Both the position numbers and the translations under genes were made by a program. Shown here in pieces: positions 36,542-45,740 of a stretch of 64,000 nt of DNA. This DNA is from an uncultured Pelagibacteraceae bacterium (GTDB lineage: Bacteria; Pseudomonadota; Alphaproteobacteria; Pelagibacterales; Pelagibacteraceae), in the NCBI GenBank assembly GCA_902636075.1, contig CACPQM010000003.1:101667-165666 (forward strand), in the 5' to 3' direction. A model generated the notes under the pieces. It was given only the letters and a program-made list of their open reading frames with translations, was not told the origin of the DNA and did no database searches. Within the stretch, counting starts at the first letter, position 1. Each line of letters begins with the position of its first letter.

Positions 36542-37017
36542 TCAATTACGTCTTCTATTGATCCATTTGTTATTTTAATAAGATCATCAAAATTAATTTT
36601 AAAAATACAGTTTGGATGTCCTGCTGCTGCATATAAATCCTTAAACCTATTTAAGGATCTATCAACTAATATCTCTAAACTTTTTTTATGACCTATAGGT
36701 GAAACTCCTCCTATTGTATATCCAGTTTGTTCTTTCACATCATTAGGTGATGCCATACTTAAATCTTTACTATTAAAAAAATTTTTTAATTTGTTTAATG
36801 AACATCTTTTGTCACCAGAGACCAAACATAAAAAATAATTATCACCATTTTTAAAAAGTAAACTTTTTACAATTGCTCCTACTTCACAATTTAAAGATTT
36901 TGCTGCGTCAAGAGCAGTTCTTGCTGTATTTTCTAATTCTGTGACTGATAAAGTTTCATCGAATTCTTTTAATGCTTTTTCAGCTCTTTTAACTGGTTCT
37001 TTATTTAATAAACTCAT
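36538..37017 (-). CDS. YbaK/ProX-type aminoacyl-tRNA deacylase
   Basis: 159 residues of the YbaK/prolyl-tRNA-synthetase-associated domain. Family marks are the buried Lys in GAIVKSLLFK, VSGDKRCSLNKL, and TGYTIGGVSPIGHKK with the GxxP loop, followed by AAGHPNCIFKI near the end. These proteins hydrolyse mis-charged tRNA (for example Cys-tRNA-Pro). It is divergent from glnA, and the 141-base gap holds two small inverted repeats. Confidence 0.88.
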   Translation of the reverse strand: MSLLNKEPVKRAEKALKEFDETLSVTELENTARTALDAAKSLNCEVGAIVKSLLFKNGDNYFLCLVSGDKRCSLNKLKNFFNSKDLSMASPNDVKEQTGYTIGGVSPIGHKKSLEILVDRSLNRFKDLYAAAGHPNCIFKINFDDLIKITNGSIEDVIE

Positions 37018-37035
37018 TATTGCAACTTAGGATTG

Positions 37036-37050
37036 ATTGAAAATTTCAAT
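37036..37050. promoter_or_regulatory. Inverted repeat in the ybaK-glnA gap
   Basis: ATTGAAA and TTTCAAT flank a single base, 18 bases upstream of the YbaK-like start. It might be an operator between the divergent genes. AT content makes chance occurrence possible. Confidence 0.25.
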
Positions 37051-37115
37051 TTTTTAGGGTTAATATACATGTAAAAAAAGCATAAGTGATATCTATTTAA
37101 TAGGCATTATTTATC

Positions 37116-37136
37116 TTTTCTTAACTGATAAGAAAA
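37116..37136 (+). promoter_or_regulatory. Hairpin in the glnA leader
   Basis: TTTTCTTA and TAAGAAAA form a perfect 8-bp stem with a 5-base loop ending 22 bases before the glnA ATG, just ahead of the ribosome site. It could stabilise the message or respond to a regulator. It does not match a riboswitch class I know. Confidence 0.35.
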
Positions 37137-37149
37137 TTAAAAAATTATA

Positions 37150-37153
37150 GGAG
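37150..37153 (+). promoter_or_regulatory. Shine-Dalgarno site of glnA
   Basis: The run TAGGAGATAAT precedes the glnA ATG with the purine core a few bases upstream. It is one of the clearest ribosome sites in the window and supports the chosen start at 37159. Confidence 0.55.
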
Positions 37154-37158
37154 ATAAT

Positions 37159-38565
37159 ATGAGCGCTAAGGACGTACTAAAATTAATGAAGTCTAAGAAT
37201 ATTGAGTTTGTAGATCTTAGATTTACAGACCCAAGGGGTAAACTTCAACATTTAACAATGGATACAACTATTGTAGATGAAGGAATGTTAAATGACGGTG
37301 TATTTTTTGATGGATCGTCAATTGCAGGATGGAAAGCAATTAATGAATCTGACATGATATTAAAGCCTGATTTAAGTAGAAAAGTAATAGATCCTTATAC
37401 ATCTCATAATACTTTGATTTTATTTTGTGATATTTTAGATGCAGTTAAGAGAGATCCCTATGAAAGAGATCCAAGAGGAATTGCAAAAAAAGCTGAAGCA
37501 TATTTAAAGAAAACAGGAATTGGTGACACAGCATACTTTGGTCCAGAGCCTGAGTTTTTTGTTTTTGATGACGTCAGAATTAAAAATGATATGAATGAAA
37601 CAAGTTTTTCAATTGATAGCTCAGAGGGTCCATATAATTCTGGAAAATCTTATGATAATGGTAACATGGGTCATAGACCTGGAGTAAAAGGAGGATATTT
37701 TCCTGTACCACCAGTAGATAGTGCGCAAGACATGAGAGGTGAATATCTTAAAGGATTAAGAGATGTTGGAATTACCGTAGAAAAACACCACCATGAAGTA
37801 GCTCCTAGTCAACATGAACTTGGAATGTTATTTGGAACTTTGGTTAATCAAGCAGACAACGTTCAACTATATAAATATGTAGTTCAAATGGTTTCTCACT
37901 CTTTTGGAAAAACTGCAACATTTATGCCTAAACCTGTTAAAGGTGATAATGGTTCAGGTATGCATACTCACCAATCAATTTGGAAAGGAAAAACTCCTGT
38001 ATTTTCTGGAAATAAATATGCTGGATTATCACAGACTGCTCTTTACTATATCGGTGGAGTACTAAAGCACGCAAAAGCTATTAATGCATTTGCTAATGCT
38101 ACTACAAATAGTTACAAAAGATTAATACCAGGATTTGAAGCTCCTGTTTTACTTGCATACTCTGCAAGAAATAGATCCGCTTCATGCAGAATTCCAATCA
38201 CATTAAGTAAAAAAGGTGCAAGATGTGAAATAAGGTTTCCAGATGCATCAGGAAATCCATATTTAACATTTGCTTCTATGCTTATGGCTGGAATTGATGG
38301 AATAAAAAATAAAATAGATCCAGGTAAATCGTTTGACAAGGACCTTTATGCTTTATCTGAAAAGCAAGTTAAGAAGGTACCAACTGTTTGCGGTTCTTTG
38401 AGAGAAGCAATGGAAGCTTTGGATAAAGATAGAAGTTTCTTAACTCAAGGTAATGTATTTACTGATGATCAAATAGATGCGTACATTGAACTTAAATATG
38501 AGGAAATTCATAATTTTGAACATACGCCGCACCCTATTGAATTCGACATGTATTATAGCTGTTAA
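37159..38565 (+). CDS. glnA: Glutamine synthetase type I
   Basis: 468 residues, the usual type I length. Signatures: FDGSSIAGWKAI, the EPEFFVFDD metal segment, KHHHEVAPSQHELG, MHTHQSIWK and the C-terminal FTDDQIDAYIELK. It makes glutamine from glutamate and ammonium. Tyr397, the residue adenylylated in E. coli, is present, but the surrounding motif is DLYALSE instead of NLYDLPP. It stands alone, with a structured 3' end. Confidence 0.96.
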   Translation: MSAKDVLKLMKSKNIEFVDLRFTDPRGKLQHLTMDTTIVDEGMLNDGVFFDGSSIAGWKAINESDMILKPDLSRKVIDPYTSHNTLILFCDILDAVKRDPYERDPRGIAKKAEAYLKKTGIGDTAYFGPEPEFFVFDDVRIKNDMNETSFSIDSSEGPYNSGKSYDNGNMGHRPGVKGGYFPVPPVDSAQDMRGEYLKGLRDVGITVEKHHHEVAPSQHELGMLFGTLVNQADNVQLYKYVVQMVSHSFGKTATFMPKPVKGDNGSGMHTHQSIWKGKTPVFSGNKYAGLSQTALYYIGGVLKHAKAINAFANATTNSYKRLIPGFEAPVLLAYSARNRSASCRIPITLSKKGARCEIRFPDASGNPYLTFASMLMAGIDGIKNKIDPGKSFDKDLYALSEKQVKKVPTVCGSLREAMEALDKDRSFLTQGNVFTDDQIDAYIELKYEEIHNFEHTPHPIEFDMYYSC

Positions 38566-38577
38566 AAAGCATATTTT

Positions 38578-38612
38578 ATGGGATTACCTGCAGTTATAGC
38601 AGGTATTCCCAT
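38578..38612 (+). terminator. Hairpin downstream of glnA
   Basis: ATGGGA-T-TACCTGC pairs with GCAGGTA-T-TCCCAT (13 pairs and one T-T mismatch) around a 7-base loop, 13 bases after the glnA stop. It lacks an immediate U run, but a second perfect palindrome (ATTAGAATTCTAAT, 38613-38626) followed by TTTTA comes directly after. Probably the glnA transcript end or a protective 3' structure. Confidence 0.6.
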
Positions 38613-38652
38613 ATTAGAATTCTAATTTTATTCAGTTTTGTTATTTAAAGAT

Positions 38653-38790
38653 ATGACTAAATTCATATCAACTTTAAAAAATATAATAGGTTATAAAAGA
38701 ACTGAAATTAGGAAACCTAGGCGTAGAAAAAATAAAACTTATTCTATGAATAAGAGAGGCCAATATTGGTTTATTTCTTATTACCAATAA
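38653..38790 (+). CDS. Hypothetical small basic protein
   Basis: An open frame of 45 codons starting with MTKFISTLKN. It holds 13 Lys or Arg and only one acidic residue, with an RKPRRRKNK patch in the middle and an aromatic C-terminus (YWFISYYQ). I do not recognise it. It fills most of the only sizeable gap between glnA and the suf operon and has no clear ribosome site. It could be a nucleic-acid-binding peptide or a chance frame. Confidence 0.4.
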   Translation: MTKFISTLKNIIGYKRTEIRKPRRRKNKTYSMNKRGQYWFISYYQ

Positions 38791-38794
38791 CTAA

Positions 38795-39130
38795 CTAAAT
38801 TTTAAAAGATTCTCCACAACCGCATCTTTCAGTTTCATTTGGATTGTTAAAAACAAATTGTGATGAAAATTCTTCTTTTTTGTAATCCATTTCAGTTCCA
38901 AAAAGATACATTACTGCTGCTGGATCAATGAATACTTTTACTCCTTTGTCCTCAATAACTTCATCGTTAGGGTTTATTTCCTTAGTGTATTCCATGATAT
39001 AGGACATTCCTGCGCATCCACCTGATTTTACTCCAATTCTAACACCAATAGATTCATTATCAGCAGAAGACATAATTTCCTTTATCCTATCTGCTGCTTG
39101 GTCACTTAATGATATAACTTGTTTCGTCAT
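38795..39130 (-). CDS. sufA: Iron-sulfur cluster carrier SufA/IscA
   Basis: 111 residues of the HesB/IscA family. The three cluster-binding cysteines are visible in GGCAGMSY and ERCGCGES. It receives an Fe-S cluster from the SufBCD scaffold and passes it to target enzymes. It is the last gene of the suf operon, overlapping the SufT gene by 4 bases. Confidence 0.93.
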   Translation of the reverse strand: MTKQVISLSDQAADRIKEIMSSADNESIGVRIGVKSGGCAGMSYIMEYTKEINPNDEVIEDKGVKVFIDPAAVMYLFGTEMDYKKEEFSSQFVFNNPNETERCGCGESFKI

Positions 39131-39423
39131 AAGTTTAATTCTAATTTTGCTGCCTCTGACATCATAGACTTATCCCATGGTGGCTCCCAAACTAAATCTA
39201 AATCTACTTTATCAACTTCCTCTAATTGCATAATACTTTCTTTAACTTCTTTAGGCAAACTTTCGGCTACTGGGCAATTTGGAGTAGTAAGTGTCATTTT
39301 TACACTAATATTTTTTTTATCTACGGCAATATCATATATTAACCCAAGTTCATAAATATTTACCGGTATCTCAGGATCATAAATTTTTTTAATTTCCTCA
39401 ATTACTTTTTCTTTTAATTCCAT
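39127..39423 (-). CDS. sufT: SufT (DUF59/MIP18 family) iron-sulfur assembly factor
   Basis: 98 residues of the DUF59 domain: IYDPEIPVNIYELGLIYD, then LTTPNCPVAESLP with the conserved Cys, and DLVWEPPWDKSMMSEAAK at the end. These proteins help maturation of Fe-S enzymes. The neighbours fit: it sits between sufU and sufA. Confidence 0.93.
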   Translation of the reverse strand: MELKEKVIEEIKKIYDPEIPVNIYELGLIYDIAVDKKNISVKMTLTTPNCPVAESLPKEVKESIMQLEEVDKVDLDLVWEPPWDKSMMSEAAKLELNL

Positions 39424-39430
39424 AAAGTTA

Positions 39431-39892
39431 CTACTCGGTATTAGTTATTTCCTCTGAATTGTCCATTGCAGAAATAAGAGTATGCCATGATAATGTTGCG
39501 CACTTTACTCTCATTGGATATTGTTTAACACCAGATAGGCACATTAATTTAGTTTTTTCATCTTCTTTTAAAGATTCTGATTTTAATTCTGGATTTTCTT
39601 TTATCATTCCTAAAAAATCTTCTACAATTTCTTTAGCTTCATGTTCATTTTTGCCTTTAATTAAATCAGTCATAATCGAAGCTGATGCCATTGAAATAGC
39701 GCATCCACTTCCCTCAAATGAAATATCCTCGACTATTTTTTGTCCATTTAATTTCAGATAAACATGGACATTGTCTCCACATAATGGATTATGACCTTTG
39801 GCGTCCTTATTAAATTCATGTGTTTTACCAAGATTCCTTGGATTTTTTCCGTGTTCTAAAATAATTTCTTGATAAAGTTCTTTTAAGTTCAT
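39431..39892 (-). CDS. sufU: SufU (NifU-like) iron-sulfur assembly protein
   Basis: 153 residues. The three cysteines of the U-type family are in NPLCGDN, GSGCAISMASAS and VKCATLSWHT. The inserted stretch before LSGVKQYPMRVKC is typical of SufU rather than IscU. SufU takes persulfide sulfur from SufS (in Gram-positives via a zinc site). It overlaps sufS by 4 bases. Confidence 0.92.
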   Translation of the reverse strand: MNLKELYQEIILEHGKNPRNLGKTHEFNKDAKGHNPLCGDNVHVYLKLNGQKIVEDISFEGSGCAISMASASIMTDLIKGKNEHEAKEIVEDFLGMIKENPELKSESLKEDEKTKLMCLSGVKQYPMRVKCATLSWHTLISAMDNSEEITNTE

Positions 39893-41109
39893 TTTAAATT
39901 AAATATTTTTTTACAGTTATTAATAGAATCGTTTAACTTGTCTAAATCATCTTTAGTATTATAAATTCCAACTGACGCTCTTGCACTAGCAGGTATTTTT
40001 AATTTATCATGTAATATTTGACAACAATGATGGCCTGCTCTTATTGCAACTCCGTCTTCATCAAGTATTGTTGCAATGTCATGTGGATGAACACCCTCCA
40101 ATGTGAAGGATAAAACTCCACCTTTGTTTTTTGGACTACCAATTAATTTAACTGAATTATTTTTTTTTAATAGCTCTTGACCATACTCAACTAAATCAGC
40201 TTCATGTTTCATGATATTCTCTATACCAATACTCTCCATAAACTTTATTGACTGATCAAATGCAATAACTTGAGCTGTAGCCATGGTTCCAGCCTCATAT
40301 TTATTTGGTAAATCACCATAAGATATTTTATCTTTTTTTACTTCTCTGATCATTCCACCTCCACCTTGATAGGGTGGCAGTTCTTCTAACCATTTCTTTT
40401 TACCGTACAAAACACCTAGTCCAGTAGGTCCATACATTTTATGGCATGATATTGCATAAAAATCACAATCTAAGTCTTGCATATCTAATTTAAGATGAGG
40501 AGCTCCCTGACAACCATCAATTACAACTATTATTCCTTTTGAATGAGCTAAATCTGTTATTTCTTTAACAGGCAATATTGCTCCCGTAACGTTAGATAAA
40601 TGAGTAATTGCTATTACTTTAGTCTTAGAAGTTATTTTTTTTTCAATATCCTCAAGAGAAATATCACCGTTATCATTTACCTCTGCAAAATTGATTTTAA
40701 TATTTTTTGATTTTCTTAAGAAATGCCAAGGTACATAATTTGAATGATGTTCAAGTTCTGTAATTAAAATTTCATCACCCTCGTTAAGATATTTTTGCCC
40801 TAGAGTATTAGCTACTAAATTTAATGCCTCAGTTGCTCCTTTAGTAAATACTATTTCATTTTTGTCTTTTGCATTTATGTATTTTTGGACAGATGATCTT
40901 GTATTTTCATATAAATTTGTGGCTGCAACTGCTAAATAATGAACACTTCTTCCAACATTTGAAAATTGTTTAGTATAAAATTCATTTATTTTATCAGCTA
41001 CAACTTTTGGTTTTTGTGATGAGTTAGCGCTATCTAAATAGACTAAATCATTATTTTGAATTTTTTCATCAAATATTGGAAACTCATCTTTTATGTTCTC
41101 TATTTTCAT
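39889..41109 (-). CDS. sufS: Cysteine desulfurase SufS
   Basis: 406 residues. PLP-binding Lys in YAISCHKMYGPTG, the ELEHHSNYVPW segment and catalytic Cys in IRAGHHCCQILHDKL (group II, SufS type). It frees sulfur from cysteine for the SufBCD scaffold. It overlaps sufD and sufU by 4 bases each, so all are translationally coupled. Confidence 0.95.
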   Translation of the reverse strand: MKIENIKDEFPIFDEKIQNNDLVYLDSANSSQKPKVVADKINEFYTKQFSNVGRSVHYLAVAATNLYENTRSSVQKYINAKDKNEIVFTKGATEALNLVANTLGQKYLNEGDEILITELEHHSNYVPWHFLRKSKNIKINFAEVNDNGDISLEDIEKKITSKTKVIAITHLSNVTGAILPVKEITDLAHSKGIIVVIDGCQGAPHLKLDMQDLDCDFYAISCHKMYGPTGLGVLYGKKKWLEELPPYQGGGGMIREVKKDKISYGDLPNKYEAGTMATAQVIAFDQSIKFMESIGIENIMKHEADLVEYGQELLKKNNSVKLIGSPKNKGGVLSFTLEGVHPHDIATILDEDGVAIRAGHHCCQILHDKLKIPASARASVGIYNTKDDLDKLNDSINNCKKIFNLK

Positions 41110-42353
41110 TCCTTAATTCCAATCATATTTTTAATTAAATTTTTTACTTCAGCATCAGTAATTTTTTCAACAACATCTAACAGAAAACCATTTATCAAAA
41201 GTTCTCTTGACTGTTGATAATTTAATCCTCTAGACATTAAATAAAATATCGAGTCCTCATTAAGACTACCTGATGCAGAACCGTGCGAGCATTTTACGTC
41301 ATCTGCATAAATTTCTAACTCTGGTTTAGCATTAAACTCAGAGTCTTTATTTAACAAAATTGCTTTACTAAGTTGATAACCATCTGCTTTTTGTGCTTTT
41401 GAGTTAACAAATATTTTTCCTTGATATACTGCTCTAGAACTATCTTCTAAAACACTTTTTATAAGTTGATAGCTTTTTGTATTTTCAGTTAAGTGATTTA
41501 TGATTGTTCTAATTTCATGATGTTGGTTGTTGTTTATAGAGAAAATACCATTTACAAAAGCTGATGAATATTCTCCATTTAAGTTGCAATTAATTTCATT
41601 CTTACAAAAATTTGATCCTGAGGATAAAATAAATGTTTCTGAAATACTATTTTTATCTTGCTCAATATTATTGAAGGAATACTTAATATTTTTATTTTCA
41701 AATTTATCTACTTTGTAATTTTTTAAAATAGAATTTTCTTTTAAATCAAAGTTGTAAAAAATATTTAAGAAATTTTTTTCCGATGTGTCCCTGAATAAAT
41801 CAATTAATCTTAATGAACTATTCTCGTATAATTCAAAATTTAATCTTAAATTAATATTTTTAGACCAGATTTTAGAGTTGGTTGTATGATAGATAATAAG
41901 AGGCTTTGTTAATTGATAACCCTCTTTAACCACTATTTTAAAAGACTTATTGGTAAAAGCACTATTTAAGTCAGATAAAGAGCTATTATTATTAAATTTA
42001 TTAATAGTTTCCGACTGATCAATTATTTCTATTTGGTCTTTTTTTTCATAATCAAAATCAATTTTTTCTATTCTTCCATTAATAAATACTATTTTATTAT
42101 GCTCTAGCCCATCTACGAATGCAGAAGTATCAACTTTATTTGTAGATGTATAGTCACTATAAAAGGTTAGCTCGCCAATATTTTTTTTTATTATTTGGTT
42201 AAGATCAGAAAATTTCCAGTCTTCTTCATTTCTATTTGGAAAACCTCTATTAATAAAATTATCTAAATAAAATTTTTTTATTTCAATATCTTTCTGAGAT
42301 AAAGTTAAATTTTTAATAGTATTATCAAAATCTTTTTGTAATTGCTCTTTCAT
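41106..42353 (-). CDS. sufD: SufD, scaffold subunit
   Basis: 415 residues. The C-terminal half shows the SufB/SufD beta-helix core, with YQGKIFVNSKAQKADGYQLSK-like text, the ADDVKCSHGSASGSLNEDSIFYL stretch and the RGL..ARELL-type end. The N-terminal half is poorly conserved and Asn-rich. It forms the SufBC2D scaffold with SufB and SufC. It starts directly after sufC ends. Confidence 0.92.
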   Translation of the reverse strand: MKEQLQKDFDNTIKNLTLSQKDIEIKKFYLDNFINRGFPNRNEEDWKFSDLNQIIKKNIGELTFYSDYTSTNKVDTSAFVDGLEHNKIVFINGRIEKIDFDYEKKDQIEIIDQSETINKFNNNSSLSDLNSAFTNKSFKIVVKEGYQLTKPLIIYHTTNSKIWSKNINLRLNFELYENSSLRLIDLFRDTSEKNFLNIFYNFDLKENSILKNYKVDKFENKNIKYSFNNIEQDKNSISETFILSSGSNFCKNEINCNLNGEYSSAFVNGIFSINNNQHHEIRTIINHLTENTKSYQLIKSVLEDSSRAVYQGKIFVNSKAQKADGYQLSKAILLNKDSEFNAKPELEIYADDVKCSHGSASGSLNEDSIFYLMSRGLNYQQSRELLINGFLLDVVEKITDAEVKNLIKNMIGIKE

Positions 42354-43088
42354 CTAATGAAAATTTTCATACCCCTTTTTTTCTAATTCCAAAGCTAATT
42401 CTGCGCCACCAGATTTTACAATTTTTCCATCCATTAAAACATGTACAAAATCTGGTTTGATATAATCAAGTAATCTTTGGTAATGTGTAATTATTAAAAA
42501 CGAATTTTTATTATCTCTTAACGTATTAACTCCATCAGCTACAATTCTAAGTGCATCAATATCTAGACCTGAGTCTGTTTCATCTAAAATTGATAATTTA
42601 GGATCTAATAATGACATTTGCAAAATTTCATTTTTCTTTTTCTCTCCACCTGAAAAACCAACATTTAGTTGTCTATTCAATTTTTCTTCATCAAATTTAA
42701 GTTCTTTAGATTTTTTCTTTACTAATTTTAAAAATTCTATTGCATCAAGCTCTTTCTCACCTCGTGCTTTCCTTACTGCATTTAATGAAGTTTTTAAGAA
42801 TATATTTGTATTTACACCTGGAATTTCTAATGGATATTGAAAGGCAAGAAAAATACCTTTATGAGCTCTTTCCTCTGTTTCAAGCTCAAACAAATCTTTT
42901 TCCTCAAAAAGTACTTCCCCAGAAACTTCATATCCTTTTTTACCTGATAAAATATTTGATAATGTACTTTTACCAGATCCATTTGGACCCATGATAGCGT
43001 GGACCTCTCCAGGATTTATATTTAAAGAAAATTCTTTTAAAATTTCTTTACTATCAATTTTCGCATTTAATTTATTTATTTTTAACAT
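42354..43088 (-). CDS. sufC: SufC, ATPase of the Suf scaffold
   Basis: 244 residues. Walker A GPNGSGKSTL, signature GFSGGEKKKNEILQM, Walker B LSILDETDSGLD and switch His in LIITHYQRLLDY, all as in SufC. It powers the SufBCD complex. The start codon overlaps the sufB stop by one base (TAATG). Confidence 0.95.
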   Translation of the reverse strand: MLKINKLNAKIDSKEILKEFSLNINPGEVHAIMGPNGSGKSTLSNILSGKKGYEVSGEVLFEEKDLFELETEERAHKGIFLAFQYPLEIPGVNTNIFLKTSLNAVRKARGEKELDAIEFLKLVKKKSKELKFDEEKLNRQLNVGFSGGEKKKNEILQMSLLDPKLSILDETDSGLDIDALRIVADGVNTLRDNKNSFLIITHYQRLLDYIKPDFVHVLMDGKIVKSGGAELALELEKKGYENFH

Positions 43089-44530
43089 TAACCAACACTA
43101 CCTTCTAAGCTGATACCAACTAATTTTTGAGCCTCTACGGCAAATTCCATTGGTAATTGTTGTAATACCTCTTTACAAAATCCATTAACAATTAACCCTA
43201 CTGCCTCCTCGGCACTCAAACCCCTCTGTTGACAGTAATGTAGCTGCTCTTCACTAATCTTTGATGTTGTTGCTTCATGAGCAATATTTGATTCTGAATT
43301 TTTATTTTTGATATATGGAACTGTATGCGCCCCACATTTGTTGCCCATTAATAAAGAGTCACATTGAGTATAATTATTGGAATTTGTGGCTTTTGAAGAA
43401 ATATCAACTAAACCCCGATAAGTCATATCTGATGAACCAGCACTAATACCTTTTGATATTATTTTACTTTTAGTATTTTTTCCCAAATGTATCATTTTAG
43501 TTCCTGTATCTGCTTTTTGATGATTATTGGTAATGGCTATAGAGTAAAATTCTCCAACAGAATTATCACCTTTCAAAATACAGCTTGGATATTTCCAGGT
43601 AATGGCAGAACCAGTTTCGACTTGTGTCCAAGAAATTTTTGAATTCTTTCCTTTACACAAACCACGTTTTGTAACAAAATTATAAATTCCACCTTTTCCA
43701 TCTTTATCACCAGGATACCAATTCTGAACTGTTGAATATTTTATTTCTGCGTCATCTAGCGCAACTAATTCAACATTAGCAGCATGTAACTGGTTTTCAT
43801 CTCTCATGGGAGCGGTGCAACCCTCTAAATAACTTACATAACTTCCTTTATCTGCAACAATTAATGTTCTTTCAAATTGTCCTGTATTAGATGCGTTTAT
43901 CCTAAAGTATGTTGATAGTTCCATTGGACAACGTACACCTTGAGGTATGTAAGCAAATGAGCCATCGGTAAAAACTGCAGAGTTTAAAGTTGCAAAAAAA
44001 TGATCTGTTACTGGGATGACTGAACCTAAATATTTCTTAACTAATTCAGGATGATTTTGTATTGCTTCTGATATTGGACAAAAAATAATACCCTGTTTTG
44101 TGAGCTCTTCTCTAAATGTAGTCGCAACAGAGACAGAGTCAAATACTGCATCAACTGCAATACCATTAAGTCTTTTTTGCTCTTGAAGTGGAATACCTAA
44201 TTTTTTATAAGTTTCCAAAAGTTTTGGATCTAAGTCTTCTAAATTTTTTGGTTTATCTTCCATGCTTTTAGGAGCTGAATAATAATACAAGTTCTGGTAA
44301 TCAATTTTTGGATACTTTGGTTTTTGCCAATCAGGTTCTTTTAGCTGCTTAAATCTCTCGTAAGCTTTTAATCTGAAATCAAGCATCCATTCAGGTTCTT
44401 TTTTAATATTAGAAATAAATTTTATTACACCCTCATTTAAGCCTTTAGGGGCTCTCGTATTTTCAATATCAGTTGTAAAACCGTACTTATAATCTTTTAA
44501 ATTATCAATTTCTTTTTGTCTATAATCCAT
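43088..44530 (-). CDS. sufB: SufB, scaffold subunit
   Basis: 480 residues. SufB marks: [24 protein letters not shown] text, [35 protein letters not shown] (with the conserved Cys) and [19 protein letters not shown]. It is the core scaffold where clusters are built. It is the first gene after the regulator iscR and overlaps it by 11 bases. Confidence 0.96.
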   Translation of the reverse strand: MDYRQKEIDNLKDYKYGFTTDIENTRAPKGLNEGVIKFISNIKKEPEWMLDFRLKAYERFKQLKEPDWQKPKYPKIDYQNLYYYSAPKSMEDKPKNLEDLDPKLLETYKKLGIPLQEQKRLNGIAVDAVFDSVSVATTFREELTKQGIIFCPISEAIQNHPELVKKYLGSVIPVTDHFFATLNSAVFTDGSFAYIPQGVRCPMELSTYFRINASNTGQFERTLIVADKGSYVSYLEGCTAPMRDENQLHAANVELVALDDAEIKYSTVQNWYPGDKDGKGGIYNFVTKRGLCKGKNSKISWTQVETGSAITWKYPSCILKGDNSVGEFYSIAITNNHQKADTGTKMIHLGKNTKSKIISKGISAGSSDMTYRGLVDISSKATNSNNYTQCDSLLMGNKCGAHTVPYIKNKNSESNIAHEATTSKISEEQLHYCQQRGLSAEEAVGLIVNGFCKEVLQQLPMEFAVEAQKLVGISLEGSVG

Positions 44531-44945
44531 TTAAATTTTTCTTATTAATTAAATCACTTAATGTTTTTTTTTGGAAAAAAATATTAATATAATCTTCTAG
44601 TTCATCCCACAAATCATGTGTTATACACTTTGATAATTTTCCATTACAGCCACTCACAGAATTTTTTTCACATCCAATTGTTTTTACTTTTTCATCTACT
44701 GCAATAAATACATCTGAAATTTTTATCTCTGAGGCCAGCTTTGATAAAATATAGCCTCCTTTATTGCCTCTAACGCTAGTCACTATTTTATTCTTTTTTA
44801 ACTTTGAAAATAATTGTTCTAGGTAAACAAGGGATATACCTTGTCTTAGAGAAATGTCTCTTAATGATACTGGCTCACTTAAATTAAATTTAGCAATATC
44901 CGCTAAAGCCATTACAGCATATCTACCTTTACTTGATAATTTCAT
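44520..44945 (-). CDS. iscR: Rrf2 family iron-sulfur regulator IscR
   Basis: 141 residues. An N-terminal winged helix ([18 protein letters not shown], then [14 protein letters not shown]) is followed by the cluster site Cys92, Cys100, Cys107 and His110, the C-C-C-H pattern of IscR with somewhat longer spacings than in E. coli. It senses Fe-S status and represses its own operon. A near-consensus IscR type 1 site lies over its promoter (44973-44997). As first gene of the suf operon it makes a simple feedback loop. Confidence 0.92.
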   Translation of the reverse strand: MKLSSKGRYAVMALADIAKFNLSEPVSLRDISLRQGISLVYLEQLFSKLKKNKIVTSVRGNKGGYILSKLASEIKISDVFIAVDEKVKTIGCEKNSVSGCNGKLSKCITHDLWDELEDYINIFFQKKTLSDLINKKNLNGL

Positions 44946-44965
44946 ATTTTCCGCAATAGACGGGA

Positions 44966-44993
44966 CTTATATATACCCGACTATTTTAGTCAA
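44966..44993 (-). promoter_or_regulatory. Promoter of the iscR-suf operon
   Basis: Minus strand: -35 TTGACT (44988-44993), a 16-base spacer, and -10 TATAAG (44966-44971), 21 bases upstream of the iscR ATG. This gives a short leader of roughly 14 bases. The -35 element lies within the IscR site. Confidence 0.65.
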
Positions 44994-44997
44994 GATT
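44973..44997. promoter_or_regulatory. IscR type 1 binding site over the suf promoter
   Basis: The 25 bases read ATACCCGACT-ATTTT-AGTCAAGATT on the plus strand (given in three blocks). They fit the E. coli type 1 IscR consensus, built on GACT and AGTC half sites separated by A/T-rich bases, at 23 of 25 positions, with two mismatches near the right end. It overlaps the -35 region and so should repress when IscR carries its cluster. Confidence 0.75.
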
Positions 44998-45074
44998 AAA
45001 TGCTATTTTAAAACTTGCAATTTGTCACTCAATTTTGATAGAAAAACCCTTATTTTTTTTGAGATTAATAATCA

Positions 45075-45740
45075 ATGGCATCAGTAGATAATAAAATTGT
45101 AGAAATATTTATACCAGGTCCAGCTGGTCGACTGGAAGCTAAATATTTTAAAAGTAAAAAAAATACCTCACCAATTGCTTTGATTTTGCATCCACACCCG
45201 CAATATGGTGGAACAATGAACAACAAAGTTGTTGTAGATATTTTTCAAACTTTTGTCGATAATGATTTTTCAGTTTGTAGAGTAAATTTTAGAGGTGTTG
45301 GAAAAAGTGATGGAGAGTTCGATAATGGACAAGGAGAGCTGGCTGATGCTGCAGCAGCACTTGATTGGCTTGAAAGAGAAAACTTTGATAACTCTCAATG
45401 TTGGATTTCTGGCTTTTCTTTTGGATCTCTAATAGCAATGCAATTATTGATGAGAAGACCAGAAATAAACAGATTTGTTGTAGTTTCGCCTCAGCCAAAT
45501 GTTTATGATTTTTCTTTTTTATCACCATGTCCTACCTCAGGTACAATGATTTATGGAAAAAAAGATGAATTAGTCCCAATAGAACATATAAATGATTTAA
45601 ACAAAAGACTTAGCGAACAAAAGGGTATTAAAGTTGAATTTGATTCTATTCCTGATGCAAATCATTTTTTTTCTAAAAATGATGTAGCCTTAATAAAATC
45701 TTTAAATAAATATATAAAAAAAGAAACAGCTTTATATTAA
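45075..45740 (+). CDS. Alpha/beta hydrolase
   Basis: 221 residues. Oxyanion motif LHPHPQYGGTMNN, nucleophile Ser in ISGFSFGSLIA, acid Asp in YGKKDELVP and His in DANHFF. The HPHPQYGG form marks a small bacterial hydrolase group common in alphaproteobacteria. The substrate is unknown. It is divergent from iscR and ends next to anmK. Confidence 0.88.
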   Translation: MASVDNKIVEIFIPGPAGRLEAKYFKSKKNTSPIALILHPHPQYGGTMNNKVVVDIFQTFVDNDFSVCRVNFRGVGKSDGEFDNGQGELADAAAALDWLERENFDNSQCWISGFSFGSLIAMQLLMRRPEINRFVVVSPQPNVYDFSFLSPCPTSGTMIYGKKDELVPIEHINDLNKRLSEQKGIKVEFDSIPDANHFFSKNDVALIKSLNKYIKKETALY

